From contig NZ_BDBE01000025.1 in the NCBI RefSeq assembly GCF_001612825.1, positions 124,001 through 188,000 on the forward strand: a stretch of 64,000 nt of DNA, written 5' to 3'. Source of the stretch: Nocardia caishijiensis NBRC 108228 (lineage in GTDB: Bacteria; Actinomycetota; Actinomycetes; Mycobacteriales; Mycobacteriaceae). The notes beneath the pieces were generated by a model. The model ran no database searches. It worked only from the letters and a program-made list of their open reading frames with translations, and was not told where the DNA came from. Positions within the stretch are counted from its first letter, which is position 1. Each line of letters begins with the position of its first letter. This document shows, one piece after another, positions 9,300 through 17,453 of the stretch. The position numbers were made by a program, and so were the translations under genes.

Positions 9300-10084
9300 C
9301 GGAACTCTCCGTTCGGCTCTGACTTGTCGATCTGTGCGGCCAGGAAGGCCCGCAGCGCGTCGGCGACGGGGCCGGGCGCCTCCGCGTGCACGGCATGGCC
9401 GGTACCGGGAACGAACACGTGCGAGCCGTCGGCCAGCAGTCCCAACGCGCGGCGCACGTGTTCGTCGGTCATGAGCGCGCCGGTGCGCTCGTCGCCCTGG
9501 ACGAGCAACACCGGACACCGCAGTCGCGACATCAGCTCGTCGGGGTCTTGTTCGCGCTGGTTGCGCCCCTCCACCCAGCGTTGGTTCAGCTCAGGATCGG
9601 CCATGCGCAGCGACACCGCGATCGACCGCATCGCCTGGTTGGGGACGGCGTAGCCGAGCATCGCCGCACGCTGGGCGTCGTTGAGCCGGTACAGCGCCGA
9701 GTCGACGATCACCACCGCTCGCACCAGCTCGGGCCGGGCGGCGGCGACCATCGCGGCGATCCAGCCGCCCATCGAATGCCCGAACAGCACCACCGGCGCG
9801 CCGATGCGCTCGGTGACGAACTGCTCGACGTCGGCGGCGAAGTCGGCCAGCGCGTACCGACCCGCCACCCAGTCGGATCGGCCGTGCCCGCGCAGGTCCG
9901 GTGCGTAGACGTCCCAACCGGGGCCGAGCGAGCGCACGAGTGGCCGGAAGGTCTGCCACCGTGCGCCCAGCCCGTGCAGCATGCACAGCGACGGCCTGAT
10001 GTCACCGCTGGCGTGGGCGTATTCGAGCGTCGCCGCGCGGGTGCGGAACCGGCCCGTCTCGATCGGACCCACGGCAGGCCGCAT
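9296..10084 (-). CDS. Alpha/beta hydrolase, possible thioesterase of the pathway
   Basis: A 262-residue alpha/beta-hydrolase fold protein. Visible elements are the oxyanion-hole region MLHGLGA, the nucleophile elbow GHSMGG (Ser104), a late acid in VQGDERTG and the catalytic His in GTGHAVHAE. A small lid lies between the nucleophile and the acid. Position inside the operon (three bases after the KASIII-like gene, overlapping accDA) suggests release of the acyl chain from the carrier protein, hydrolysis of an intermediate, or ester/lactone chemistry. Sequence alone does not separate thioesterase from general hydrolase. Confidence 0.8.
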   Translation of the reverse strand: MRPAVGPIETGRFRTRAATLEYAHASGDIRPSLCMLHGLGARWQTFRPLVRSLGPGWDVYAPDLRGHGRSDWVAGRYALADFAADVEQFVTERIGAPVVLFGHSMGGWIAAMVAAARPELVRAVVIVDSALYRLNDAQRAAMLGYAVPNQAMRSIAVSLRMADPELNQRWVEGRNQREQDPDELMSRLRCPVLLVQGDERTGALMTDEHVRRALGLLADGSHVFVPGTGHAVHAEAPGPVADALRAFLAAQIDKSEPNGEFR

Positions 10085-10087
10085 GCC

Positions 10088-11179
10088 TCAGCCCGCCCAG
10101 ACCAGGGTCATCCCGGCGTACTTCCACTTGCTCGTCTCGATGGCGAGGAGCAGGACGTTGTCACCGGCCGCCAGCCGTCCCGCGCGCGCCGCCTCGTCCA
10201 GGGCGAGGGGAACCGCGGCCGAACCGGTGGCCCCGACCCGTTCGATGTTCTCGTAGATCTTGTCGCGCAGGGCGAGCCACTCGTCGGTGAGCAGACCCGC
10301 CGCTTCCAGCTCGCTGGTCATATACCCGGCGTTGCCCTCGGGGACGACCCACAGGGCGATGTCCTCGGCTTTCACGCCGCTGATCTCGAGCATCTCGCGC
10401 AATGATCGGGTGATCATGTGCGGGATGTACTTTCCCGACTCGACGACGTCGACCTTGAGCTCCATCAGCCGCTTGGCCAGCACCTGCTCGTGCAGCGGGG
10501 CGTGCGTCGAGCCGCCGATCACCTGCATGCCCGGCTTCTTGGTGCCGCCCATCGTGACGATGGAGGAACCGAGCACTCCGGCCCTGGTGTGCGGGTCGGC
10601 GGGTTCGGCGCGCAGCACGAGCGCGCCCGCGCCGTCGCCGAAGGTGTAGGCCACCAGCCGATCGCGCATGCGGATCCGCTCCGGGTCGGTGTTGCGATAC
10701 ATCGGCACGAGCAGGGGAGAGATGGCCTCGCTGCCGATCACCAGCGCGGTGCGGTGTGTGCCGCGCTCGAGGTAGCCACGCGCCACGTCGGCGGCCTCGA
10801 CGAAACCGGCACAGCCGGAACGCACTTCGATGGTGGTGCACTCGGCGATCCCGAGGTGCTCCTGCACGAAGGTCACCGCGGGCGGGAGCAGGTACTCGGG
10901 ACTGGCCGTCGACATCACGATCAGATCCACCTCACCCGCCTCGATGCCCGCCCGTTCGAGCGCGGCGCGCGCGGCGCCCGCGGCCATCTGGGAGTTGGTC
11001 ACCAGGTGATCGCCGGTGTCGGGGTCGATCATCCAGTGGCGCTCCTTGACCTGGATGCCCTCGAGGATGTCCTCGGGCACCGGCCCGAGCAGCGCCTCGA
11101 CCTGCTTGTTGTCGATCGGGTCGCCGTGCAGGTAGCTGCCCGTGCCGACCACCTGAGCGGTGAATTCCTGTGTTGCCAT
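10088..11179 (-). CDS. KASIII (FabH)-like enzyme with only the cysteine retained
   Basis: A 363-residue thiolase-fold protein of the FabH group. The active-site cysteine is present in VRSGCAGF (Cys123), and the family motif TFGDGAGA is intact. The two residues that activate malonyl-ACP for decarboxylation are missing. The motif usually read as PHQAN is PEGNA (Glu281 in place of His), and GNTSAAS is GATGSAA (Ala317 in place of Asn). From known FabH chemistry, a protein lacking both should not perform ordinary decarboxylative condensation. Acyl transfer, starter loading or esterification is more plausible. The ATG at 11179 is preceded by AAGGA nine bases away. It lies 29 bases after the fused ketosynthase gene. 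Confidence 0.85.
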   Translation of the reverse strand: MATQEFTAQVVGTGSYLHGDPIDNKQVEALLGPVPEDILEGIQVKERHWMIDPDTGDHLVTNSQMAAGAARAALERAGIEAGEVDLIVMSTASPEYLLPPAVTFVQEHLGIAECTTIEVRSGCAGFVEAADVARGYLERGTHRTALVIGSEAISPLLVPMYRNTDPERIRMRDRLVAYTFGDGAGALVLRAEPADPHTRAGVLGSSIVTMGGTKKPGMQVIGGSTHAPLHEQVLAKRLMELKVDVVESGKYIPHMITRSLREMLEISGVKAEDIALWVVPEGNAGYMTSELEAAGLLTDEWLALRDKIYENIERVGATGSAAVPLALDEAARAGRLAAGDNVLLLAIETSKWKYAGMTLVWAG

Positions 11180-11208
11180 AACGCGTGTCGTCCTTCGTGT
11201 TTCGATGC

Positions 11209-13542
11209 TCAGTCGGTCAGCGGCGCGAGCACGATGCTGATGTGGGTACCGCCGAGCGAGGAACTGTTCACCAGGGCCGGGCCCAGGGTCGGGCGGTCGC
11301 GGTCGCAGGCGGCCAGCGCGGCCGCGAGCAGGCCACCGGCGCCGAGCTGTTCGCCGAGCGCACGTTTGACGGCGATCCGTTGTGGCCCGTGGTCGCCGAA
11401 GAGCCGGTGCAGGGCCTGGTTCTCGGGTTCGTCGAAGGCGGGCAGTCCGACCTCGTTGGTCCACACCTCGGTGATCTCGGCCGGGGTGAGGCCCGCGGCG
11501 TCGAGCGCCCCGCGCATGGCGCGTTCGACGGCGGACCCGTTCGGGTCGGTGCGGCCGACGCCCCGCGCGTCCGACGCGGTGGCGTGCCCGAGTACCTCGG
11601 CGTACACGGTGGCACCTCGGCGTCGGGCGTTGTCGTACCGTTCGAGCATCACCGCGGCCCCGCCCTCGGCGAGAGCGAACGTGTCGTGCGGGCCCATCGG
11701 CAGCCCGAGCCTGCGATAGCCGCGCACGACGAGCGGGGTGAGGGTGTCGGCGGCGGTGGCCAGGATCGCCGTCGCGCGTCCCAGCGACACCATGTCGTAG
11801 CCGTAGCAGAGCGCGTTGGCGCCCGCCGCGTGGCCCGAGGTCACCGTCGAGGTGGGACCGAGTGCCCCGAGCAGCGTGGCGACACTGCCCGCCGCCGCGT
11901 TGTACACGGTGTTCGGGAACACCGCCGGGTTCGCCGCGGCGACGCCCTCCGCGCGCAGGGGACGCACGAACTGTTCCATCGCCTCCATCGGACCGAGTCC
12001 GGTGCCGAAGACCACGCCGACCCGGTCGGGATCGTCGGCGATCAGATCGGCGCCCGCCTCGGCCAGCGCCCGGCTCGCCGCGAACGTCGACAGCAGACCG
12101 AGCCGGTCCATCCGCCTGGCCTCTCGCCTGGTCAGATGATCGGTGGGGTCGGTCTCGACCAGCCCGAGCCGCACGCCGTCGTCGACCCGCGTGCAGTCCC
12201 GGCCCTCGGTGACCGCGCGCAACGCCGCGCGCACATCGAGCCCGGCGGCACCGACGGCGCCCGTCCCGGTCACCACCACGCGCGAGCGTTCGACGCGGGT
12301 CGGTTCGGCGGCACGGTCGGAGAACACCACGCTCGCGTTCGCTCCGGCGAAGGCGAAGTTGTTCGAGATCGCGTGGTCGATCCTGCCGACCCGCGGTGTC
12401 ACCGGGATGTGGTCGAGCACGCATTCCGGGTCGGCCCGGACGAGATTGGCGGTCGGTGGCAGGACACCGTTGCGCAGCGCGCCGACGGTGATGATCGCCT
12501 CGACCGCGCCCGCCGCGCCGAGCAGGTGCCCGATCATCGACTTGGAACTGCTCACCGGCACGGAATCGGCGGCGTCACCGAGCGCCAGCCGGGTGGCCTT
12601 GGCCTCGGCGCTGTCGTTGCGCGGGGTGCCGGTGCCGTGGCTGTTCACGTAGCCGATGTCGCTGTCGCGCAGGCCAGCCCATTCGATCGCCGAGCGGATC
12701 GCCCGCGCGGCGCCGGTGCCGTCGGGACGCGGGGCGGTCGGGTGGTAGCCGTCGGCGGACAGCCCGTACCCGCGGATCACGCACAGCGGCTCCACCGCGG
12801 CGGCGGCCGCCAGTTCGGCGCTGGTCAGGACGAGCATGCCGCTGCCCTCACCGAGCGAGAGTCCGGTTCGCTTGTCCTGGTACGGCGCCGCCGGTGTCGG
12901 CGACAGCGAACCGAGTGAGTTGAACCCCGCGTAGGCCACGTCGGAGAGGGCGTCGGTGCCACCGGCCAGCACCATGTCGGCCCGGCCGAGTGCGATCAGA
13001 TCGGCGGCGTAGCCGATGGCGTTCGCTCCCGCCGCGCAGGCGGTGTTCACCGACAGCACCGGCCCGGCGCATCGGAAATGCGCCGCGAGTGACTCGGCGA
13101 TGGCTTGCGGCGGACCGAACATGGCCAGTTCGGGGGTACCCGCGCCGATACCGTCGGGACCCAACCACTCGAGGGTGCTGAGCAGACCCGCGTTGCAGGT
13201 GCCGAGCACGATGGCCCGCTGATGCGGCGCCACCTCGGCCACCAGCGCCCCCGCCGCCTCCATCGCCTCCGTGGCGGCGGCGAAGGCGAAATCGAAGGCG
13301 CGGTCGCGGAATCCGCCGACTTCGTCGGCGATCGGTGAGGGTGCGACGGGGGAGCGGACCTCACCGCCGATCCTGGTGTTGTAGTCCGACATGGGCAGGT
13401 GCTCGACCGGGTCGATCGCGACGTGACCGGCGCGCACGCCGTCCCACAGCGCCTTGGCCGTGTCGCCCTGCGAGGTGACGGCGCCGACAGCGACGACGAC
13501 CACCGTTCGCAGGGACTCGTGCTTGGTTTCTCTGGTCTTCAC
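11209..13542 (-). CDS. Fused active ketosynthase and chain-length-factor-like domain
   Basis: A 777-residue protein made of two FabF-like thiolase folds. Half one (about 1-405) has a full Cys-His-His triad: Cys169 in VNTACAAGA, His302 in SHGTGTP and His339 in SMIGHLLGAAG. Half two (about 418-777) is colinear but dead. His571 stands at the cysteine position (TSGHAAGAN), the HGTGT segment is replaced by WTNEVGLPAF, and the second His is Glu731 (ALGEQLGAGG). This is the pattern of a KS and its chain-length-factor partner, normally two proteins, joined by a short linker. The GTG start has AGGAG six bases upstream. It should extend an ACP-bound acyl chain with malonyl units. It lies 30 bases after the stand-alone dead ketosynthase. 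Confidence 0.9.
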   Translation of the reverse strand: MKTRETKHESLRTVVVVAVGAVTSQGDTAKALWDGVRAGHVAIDPVEHLPMSDYNTRIGGEVRSPVAPSPIADEVGGFRDRAFDFAFAAATEAMEAAGALVAEVAPHQRAIVLGTCNAGLLSTLEWLGPDGIGAGTPELAMFGPPQAIAESLAAHFRCAGPVLSVNTACAAGANAIGYAADLIALGRADMVLAGGTDALSDVAYAGFNSLGSLSPTPAAPYQDKRTGLSLGEGSGMLVLTSAELAAAAAVEPLCVIRGYGLSADGYHPTAPRPDGTGAARAIRSAIEWAGLRDSDIGYVNSHGTGTPRNDSAEAKATRLALGDAADSVPVSSSKSMIGHLLGAAGAVEAIITVGALRNGVLPPTANLVRADPECVLDHIPVTPRVGRIDHAISNNFAFAGANASVVFSDRAAEPTRVERSRVVVTGTGAVGAAGLDVRAALRAVTEGRDCTRVDDGVRLGLVETDPTDHLTRREARRMDRLGLLSTFAASRALAEAGADLIADDPDRVGVVFGTGLGPMEAMEQFVRPLRAEGVAAANPAVFPNTVYNAAAGSVATLLGALGPTSTVTSGHAAGANALCYGYDMVSLGRATAILATAADTLTPLVVRGYRRLGLPMGPHDTFALAEGGAAVMLERYDNARRRGATVYAEVLGHATASDARGVGRTDPNGSAVERAMRGALDAAGLTPAEITEVWTNEVGLPAFDEPENQALHRLFGDHGPQRIAVKRALGEQLGAGGLLAAALAACDRDRPTLGPALVNSSSLGGTHISIVLAPLTD

Positions 13543-13572
13543 GGTGCACTCCTGTTCGTGGATCAGCGAGCT

Positions 13573-14841
13573 CTACAGGCGCCGCAGAGCCAGCGCCGCC
13601 GCCTGGCCCGACAGCCCTCGGCCCAGCGCGAGGCTGTGGTCCGCGCGCAGTTCGCGGGCCGTTGCGGGCACCCAGTCCAGGTCGCACTGCGGTGCTGCGG
13701 TCGACAGATTCAAGGTCGGCGCCACGGTGCCCTCGCGCAGCGCCATCGCCGCCAGCGCGACGTTCAACGGGCCTGCGGCGGAGAGCAATTGGCCGAGCGC
13801 GGGTTGCACACTGCTCGCCGCGACGGTGTCGGCCCCGGCACCGAGCGCGGCGCGCAGTGCCCGCGTCTCGGCCAGATCCGCGCGGACCACCGCCGCGCCG
13901 TCGGCGGCCACATAGCCGATGTCGGTGCCTACGACACCCGCCTCGCGCATCGCCGAGGCCAGGGCATTGCGCAGCCCGGTGCCGTCGCCCCAGATCTCGC
14001 CGGGTGTGACCGGATCCGAGCCGCCGCCGAAACCGACGATCTCCGCGTACGGTTCGATTCCGCGCGCCACGGCGGTGTCGTAGTTCTCCAGCACGAGCAT
14101 GCAGGCGCCTTCGCCGAGCACGGTTCCGGTGGCGTCACGGTCGTACGGGCGCACCGCCCCTGGCTCGTTGCGGTCGGTGAGCAGGTCGAGCCGGTCCAGC
14201 TTCGACATGCACCACCAGGAGACACCGTCGTCGAAGCCGCCCGCGACAGCGACCGTGGTCTCGCCACGCGCGATGGCCCGATAGGCGTTGCCGAGCGCGC
14301 TGATGCCCGCGTCGGCCGCGCCGGACAGGAACGCGCTCGGCCCGGCGAAGCCGAATTCCTCGGAGAGGAAGAACAATTCGGCCGAAGGCAGTCCTTCGAC
14401 GAAGAACAGCGGGTACATGCGGGCGGCCTCGTGGCCGAGCCGGGTCGGGTCGATCCGGCCGTCGGGACCGCAGGCCTCGACGGTGGCGTCGAGGATGTGC
14501 AGCGGGTCGGAGATCTGGTTCTCGCTGGCGAGGAAGACACCGACCGCGTCGTTGCCCGAGGTGGCCGGGTCGATGCGCGCCTCCTCGGTGGCCAGCCGGA
14601 CCGCGGCGTGCGCGAGCTGGTTGGCGCGCGTCATCAAGCGAAGCGACTTGCGGTTGCGGACAAAGGGTTTCGCGTCGAAATCAGTGATCTCGGCGCCGAA
14701 CTGGGTGCGCAGGGAGGTGGGGTCGTAGGCGGTGATCCGGTGCACGGCGCTGCGCCCGGCCACCAGTTCCTTCCAGGTCCGGTCGAATCCGGTACCCAGG
14801 GGCGACACCACACCGATGCCGCTGATGACAACGCGATTCAT
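13573..14841 (-). CDS. Catalytically dead ketosynthase (CLF-like)
   Basis: A 422-residue FabF-fold protein in which all three catalytic positions differ. The cysteine is Ala176 (SGAADAG), the first histidine is Asp314 (YVAADGAA) and the second is Gln351 (ALGQLLSAAG). Overall length and the N-terminal VVISGIGVVSPLG are typical, so this is an intact gene, not a decayed one. By analogy with chain-length factors of type II PKS and aryl-polyene systems it probably heterodimerises with an active ketosynthase, most simply the one encoded at 15302-16555. The ATG overlaps the stop of the preceding hot-dog gene (ATGA). Confidence 0.88.
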   Translation of the reverse strand: MNRVVISGIGVVSPLGTGFDRTWKELVAGRSAVHRITAYDPTSLRTQFGAEITDFDAKPFVRNRKSLRLMTRANQLAHAAVRLATEEARIDPATSGNDAVGVFLASENQISDPLHILDATVEACGPDGRIDPTRLGHEAARMYPLFFVEGLPSAELFFLSEEFGFAGPSAFLSGAADAGISALGNAYRAIARGETTVAVAGGFDDGVSWWCMSKLDRLDLLTDRNEPGAVRPYDRDATGTVLGEGACMLVLENYDTAVARGIEPYAEIVGFGGGSDPVTPGEIWGDGTGLRNALASAMREAGVVGTDIGYVAADGAAVVRADLAETRALRAALGAGADTVAASSVQPALGQLLSAAGPLNVALAAMALREGTVAPTLNLSTAAPQCDLDWVPATARELRADHSLALGRGLSGQAAALALRRL

Positions 14842-15305
14842 GAGATTTCCCTCTCTGGACCCGCGTCACGGGTCATGGTGAGCTCACGCGCGAGGACGAC
14901 CACCGCGCCCGCCCGCGTGATGCGCCCGGTCAGGCGCGCCGCGGTGCCGTCGAGTTCGCGGATGTCGACCGCGACGTGCAACTGGTCGCCGGGGCGCACG
15001 TAGTGGCGGAACTGCACCCGTCGCGCGCCGGTGAGCCGCCACCGGCCGCCGTCGCGGCCGAGCAACAGGTCGGCCAGGTTCGCCATGCCGTGCAGCATGA
15101 GCACACCGGGCAGCACCGGGAACCGCTGGAAATGGGTGTCGAACACCGGCAGAGTGTTCGGCACGTTCGCCAGGGCGCTCGCACCGTGGCCCGGCCGCAG
15201 CTCGACGACGCGGTCCAGGCGCAGGCCGCCCGCCTCGGCCAGGGCGTCGGGCGGCACCGGCGACCCGGCGACGATGTCCGTGCTCGATACGGTCGGCGAA
15301 CTCAT
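14838..15305 (-). CDS. Hot-dog dehydratase subunit keeping only the catalytic His
   Basis: A 155-residue FabZ/FabA-like hot-dog protein. The motif region reads DTHFQRFPVLPGVLMLHGM. The catalytic histidine is present (His58, as in HFPGxPxxPGVL of FabZ), but the acidic residue expected 14 positions later is His72. In known FabZ/FabA dimers the active site joins a His of one chain and a Glu/Asp of the other. This subunit could therefore work with a partner carrying the acid, and the one at 16558-16998 does. The N-terminal 20 residues are extra. ATG start overlaps the stop of the active ketosynthase gene; the stop overlaps the next gene. Confidence 0.85.
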   Translation of the reverse strand: MSSPTVSSTDIVAGSPVPPDALAEAGGLRLDRVVELRPGHGASALANVPNTLPVFDTHFQRFPVLPGVLMLHGMANLADLLLGRDGGRWRLTGARRVQFRHYVRPGDQLHVAVDIRELDGTAARLTGRITRAGAVVVLARELTMTRDAGPEREIS

Positions 15306-16555
15306 GGCGCCTGCACAACGAGTGAGGCGTTGGTGCCGCCGAAGGCGAACGAATTGACCAGCGCCACCGACACATCGGCCTTCCTCGCCTCGTTCGGGAC
15401 GTAGTCCAGATCGAGCTTCGGGTCCGGGTGCGTGTAGTTGATGGTCGGCGAGACCACGCCCTCGGTGATGCCACCGAGGGCGGCGAGCACGTTGAGCGCA
15501 CCCGCGCCTGCGGTGAGATGCCCGGTCATGGACTTCGGTGAGGTGACCAGCAACTCGTTGGCGTGCGCACCGAAGACCTGCTTGATCGCCGCGGTTTCGG
15601 AGACGTCGTTGCCCGGTGTGCTCGTCCCGTGCGCGTAGACACAGTCCACCTCGGTGCCCGCCACCCCGGCGTCGGCCAGCGCGGCGGCCATGGCGGTGAT
15701 CGATCCGCCGCCGTCGGGCGGTGAATCGGTGATCCGGTAGGCGTTCATCGTCGAGGCGTAGCCGGTGATCCGCGCCAGGATCCGCGCACCGCGCGCCTCG
15801 GCCACCCGCCGCTCCTCCAGGACCAGCAGCACCGAGCCCTCACCGAGCACGAAACCGTCGCGGTCGGCGTCGAACGGCTTGGACGCCTGGGTCGGGTTGT
15901 CGTTGTAGCGCGTGGTGAGCGCGCCGAGCAGGGAGAATCCGGCGACATCGAGCCAGGTGGTGAGCGAGTCCTGGCCGCCTGCGACGGCCAGGGTGATCTC
16001 GCCCGCCTGGATGCGGCGCACCGCCTCCCCGATGGCGTGGGTCGCCGAGGTGCACGCGGTGCTGATCCCGCTGATCGGGCCACGGCAGCGTCCGACCTCG
16101 GCGATGGCCATCAGGTCGACACCCTGATCGCAGCGCCACGTGCTGTCGGTGCCGCGGCGATGGATCACCGCACCGTCGCTGGTGCGGCGGGTGAGCCCGA
16201 TCTCGGCGAACTCCTGTGCCTCGGGCCTGCCGACGTGGCCGCCGACGAAGACGCCGCGTGCCGCCTCGTCGTGGGCGGCGATGGTGCCCGCCTGCGCCAG
16301 CGCCTGGGCCGCGGCGACGACGCCGAACCCACCCGAACGGCTGAGCAGATCCCAGCGCTGGGTGGTCAACAGTTCCGGCGCTGGCGTGAAATCTCGGACC
16401 ATGCCCGCGATCTGGACCTCGAAGGTGCTCGGATCGAAGGTCTCGATCCGGCCCACCCCGCTGCGTCCGGCGGCCAGCGCCGACCAGGTGTCCGGCGCGG
16501 TGTTGCCCACCGGGGTGACGGCCCCGATACCGGTGATGACGACCTCGTTGTTCAT
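15302..16555 (-). CDS. Ketosynthase (FabF/KS-alpha type), active
   Basis: A 417-residue beta-ketoacyl-ACP synthase II-type condensing enzyme. The triad is complete: Cys168 in GISTACTSA, His309 in YAHGTSTPGND and His346 in SMTGHLTAGAG. The ATG at 16555, two bases after the preceding stop, gives the family-standard N-terminus (NNEVVITGIGAVTPVG). The frame stays open 94 codons further upstream, but that part is the shadow of the dehydratase gene. It decarboxylates malonyl-ACP and condenses it with the growing chain. The likely partner is the dead ketosynthase at 13573-14841, with a hot-dog subunit encoded between them. Confidence 0.92.
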   Translation of the reverse strand: MNNEVVITGIGAVTPVGNTAPDTWSALAAGRSGVGRIETFDPSTFEVQIAGMVRDFTPAPELLTTQRWDLLSRSGGFGVVAAAQALAQAGTIAAHDEAARGVFVGGHVGRPEAQEFAEIGLTRRTSDGAVIHRRGTDSTWRCDQGVDLMAIAEVGRCRGPISGISTACTSATHAIGEAVRRIQAGEITLAVAGGQDSLTTWLDVAGFSLLGALTTRYNDNPTQASKPFDADRDGFVLGEGSVLLVLEERRVAEARGARILARITGYASTMNAYRITDSPPDGGGSITAMAAALADAGVAGTEVDCVYAHGTSTPGNDVSETAAIKQVFGAHANELLVTSPKSMTGHLTAGAGALNVLAALGGITEGVVSPTINYTHPDPKLDLDYVPNEARKADVSVALVNSFAFGGTNASLVVQAP

Positions 16556-16557
16556 GA

Positions 16558-16998
16558 TCAGACCCCGCTTCGCAGTAGTTCTTCGCGCAGCCGCACCGAT
16601 GCCGCGTCCTCGAGCATGTCGGCGTCGACCAGGCCGCACATCAGGTCGTCGACCTCGAAGACGACGCTGTCGTCGACCGACAGTCGGCCCGCGGCCACGA
16701 TGGTGTCGCCCCTGGACACGATCTCCACCGAGGCGACCACGTCGTCGCCGGGAACGATGGCGGCTCGGGTGGTCATGGAACCAACCGACAGCAGTACCGC
16801 CCGATGCTTGCGATCGGTGCTGAGATAGATCAGCCACGCCAAACTCTGGGCGAGTACTTCCAGCTGGATCGGCAACGGCATCAGCTGGCCGAAAGCCGTT
16901 GTCGACCAGTAACTCTCACTCGAACTCGTCCGCTTGACCGCCTCGACACGAGCCCAGGGCTCGATGGTGTCGATGCGGTCGACGAGATGGAACCTCAT
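16558..16998 (-). CDS. Hot-dog dehydratase subunit keeping only the acidic residue
   Basis: A 146-residue hot-dog fold protein. In the motif region, WSTTAFGQLMPLPIQLEVLA, the acidic residue of FabZ enzymes is present (Glu47 in QLEVLAQ). The position 14 residues before it, normally the catalytic His, is Thr33. It is the mirror image of the subunit at 14838-15305. Together the two supply one His and one Glu, as a heterodimer with a single complete active site would. Alone it is predicted inactive. It starts three bases after the carrier-protein stop and ends two bases before the ketosynthase start. Confidence 0.82.
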   Translation of the reverse strand: MRFHLVDRIDTIEPWARVEAVKRTSSSESYWSTTAFGQLMPLPIQLEVLAQSLAWLIYLSTDRKHRAVLLSVGSMTTRAAIVPGDDVVASVEIVSRGDTIVAAGRLSVDDSVVFEVDDLMCGLVDADMLEDAASVRLREELLRSGV

Positions 16999-17001
16999 GC
17001 C

Positions 17002-17400
17002 TCAACTCGCCGCGACGGTGTGTTTGGACACCATGTCCGCGAGATTGCGCACGGTGAACAGACCCATCACGTCCTCGGCGCCGAGCTTGCCGCTCAGTTC
17101 GGCCGGATCGATCTGGGGCATCACCGTGTGCAACTGTTCGAGCCCGAGATCGGAGACCATTCCGTCGTCGGTGCCGAATTGCTCGTCCGGGATGCCGCCC
17201 TGGATTCGCTCGCTCAGCTGGGTGGTCGTGATCTTGACGCCGAGGCGGCGTTCGATTCGGAAAAGAATGTCGAGCAGGTCGATCGACTCGGCGCCGACCT
17301 CACCGAACAGGGTGGCATCGGCTTCGACCTCGTCGATGTCCAAAGCGACTGCCTCGGCGACGATTTCGCGGACGGTATCGATAACGCTGATTTCGGACAT
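17002..17400 (-). CDS. Acyl carrier protein with extended middle
   Basis: A 132-residue carrier protein. The phosphopantetheine serine is Ser39 in GAESIDLLD, between a first helix (residues about 5-20) and helix II. A segment of about 45 residues (about 68-112) lies between helix II and the terminal helix (FTVRNLADMV), making it about 50 residues longer than ordinary ACPs. The ATG at 17400 is chosen because GGAGAG lies seven bases upstream; an ATG five codons earlier overlaps that ribosome-binding site. It should tether the acyl chain for all enzymes of this operon. No phosphopantetheinyl transferase is encoded in the window. Confidence 0.9.
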   Translation of the reverse strand: MSEISVIDTVREIVAEAVALDIDEVEADATLFGEVGAESIDLLDILFRIERRLGVKITTTQLSERIQGGIPDEQFGTDDGMVSDLGLEQLHTVMPQIDPAELSGKLGAEDVMGLFTVRNLADMVSKHTVAAS

Positions 17401-17453
17401 GCTGGTTCTCTCCATCTGGAAGTGGTCTGATCGGGCTGGAGCGCGGTGTCGGG

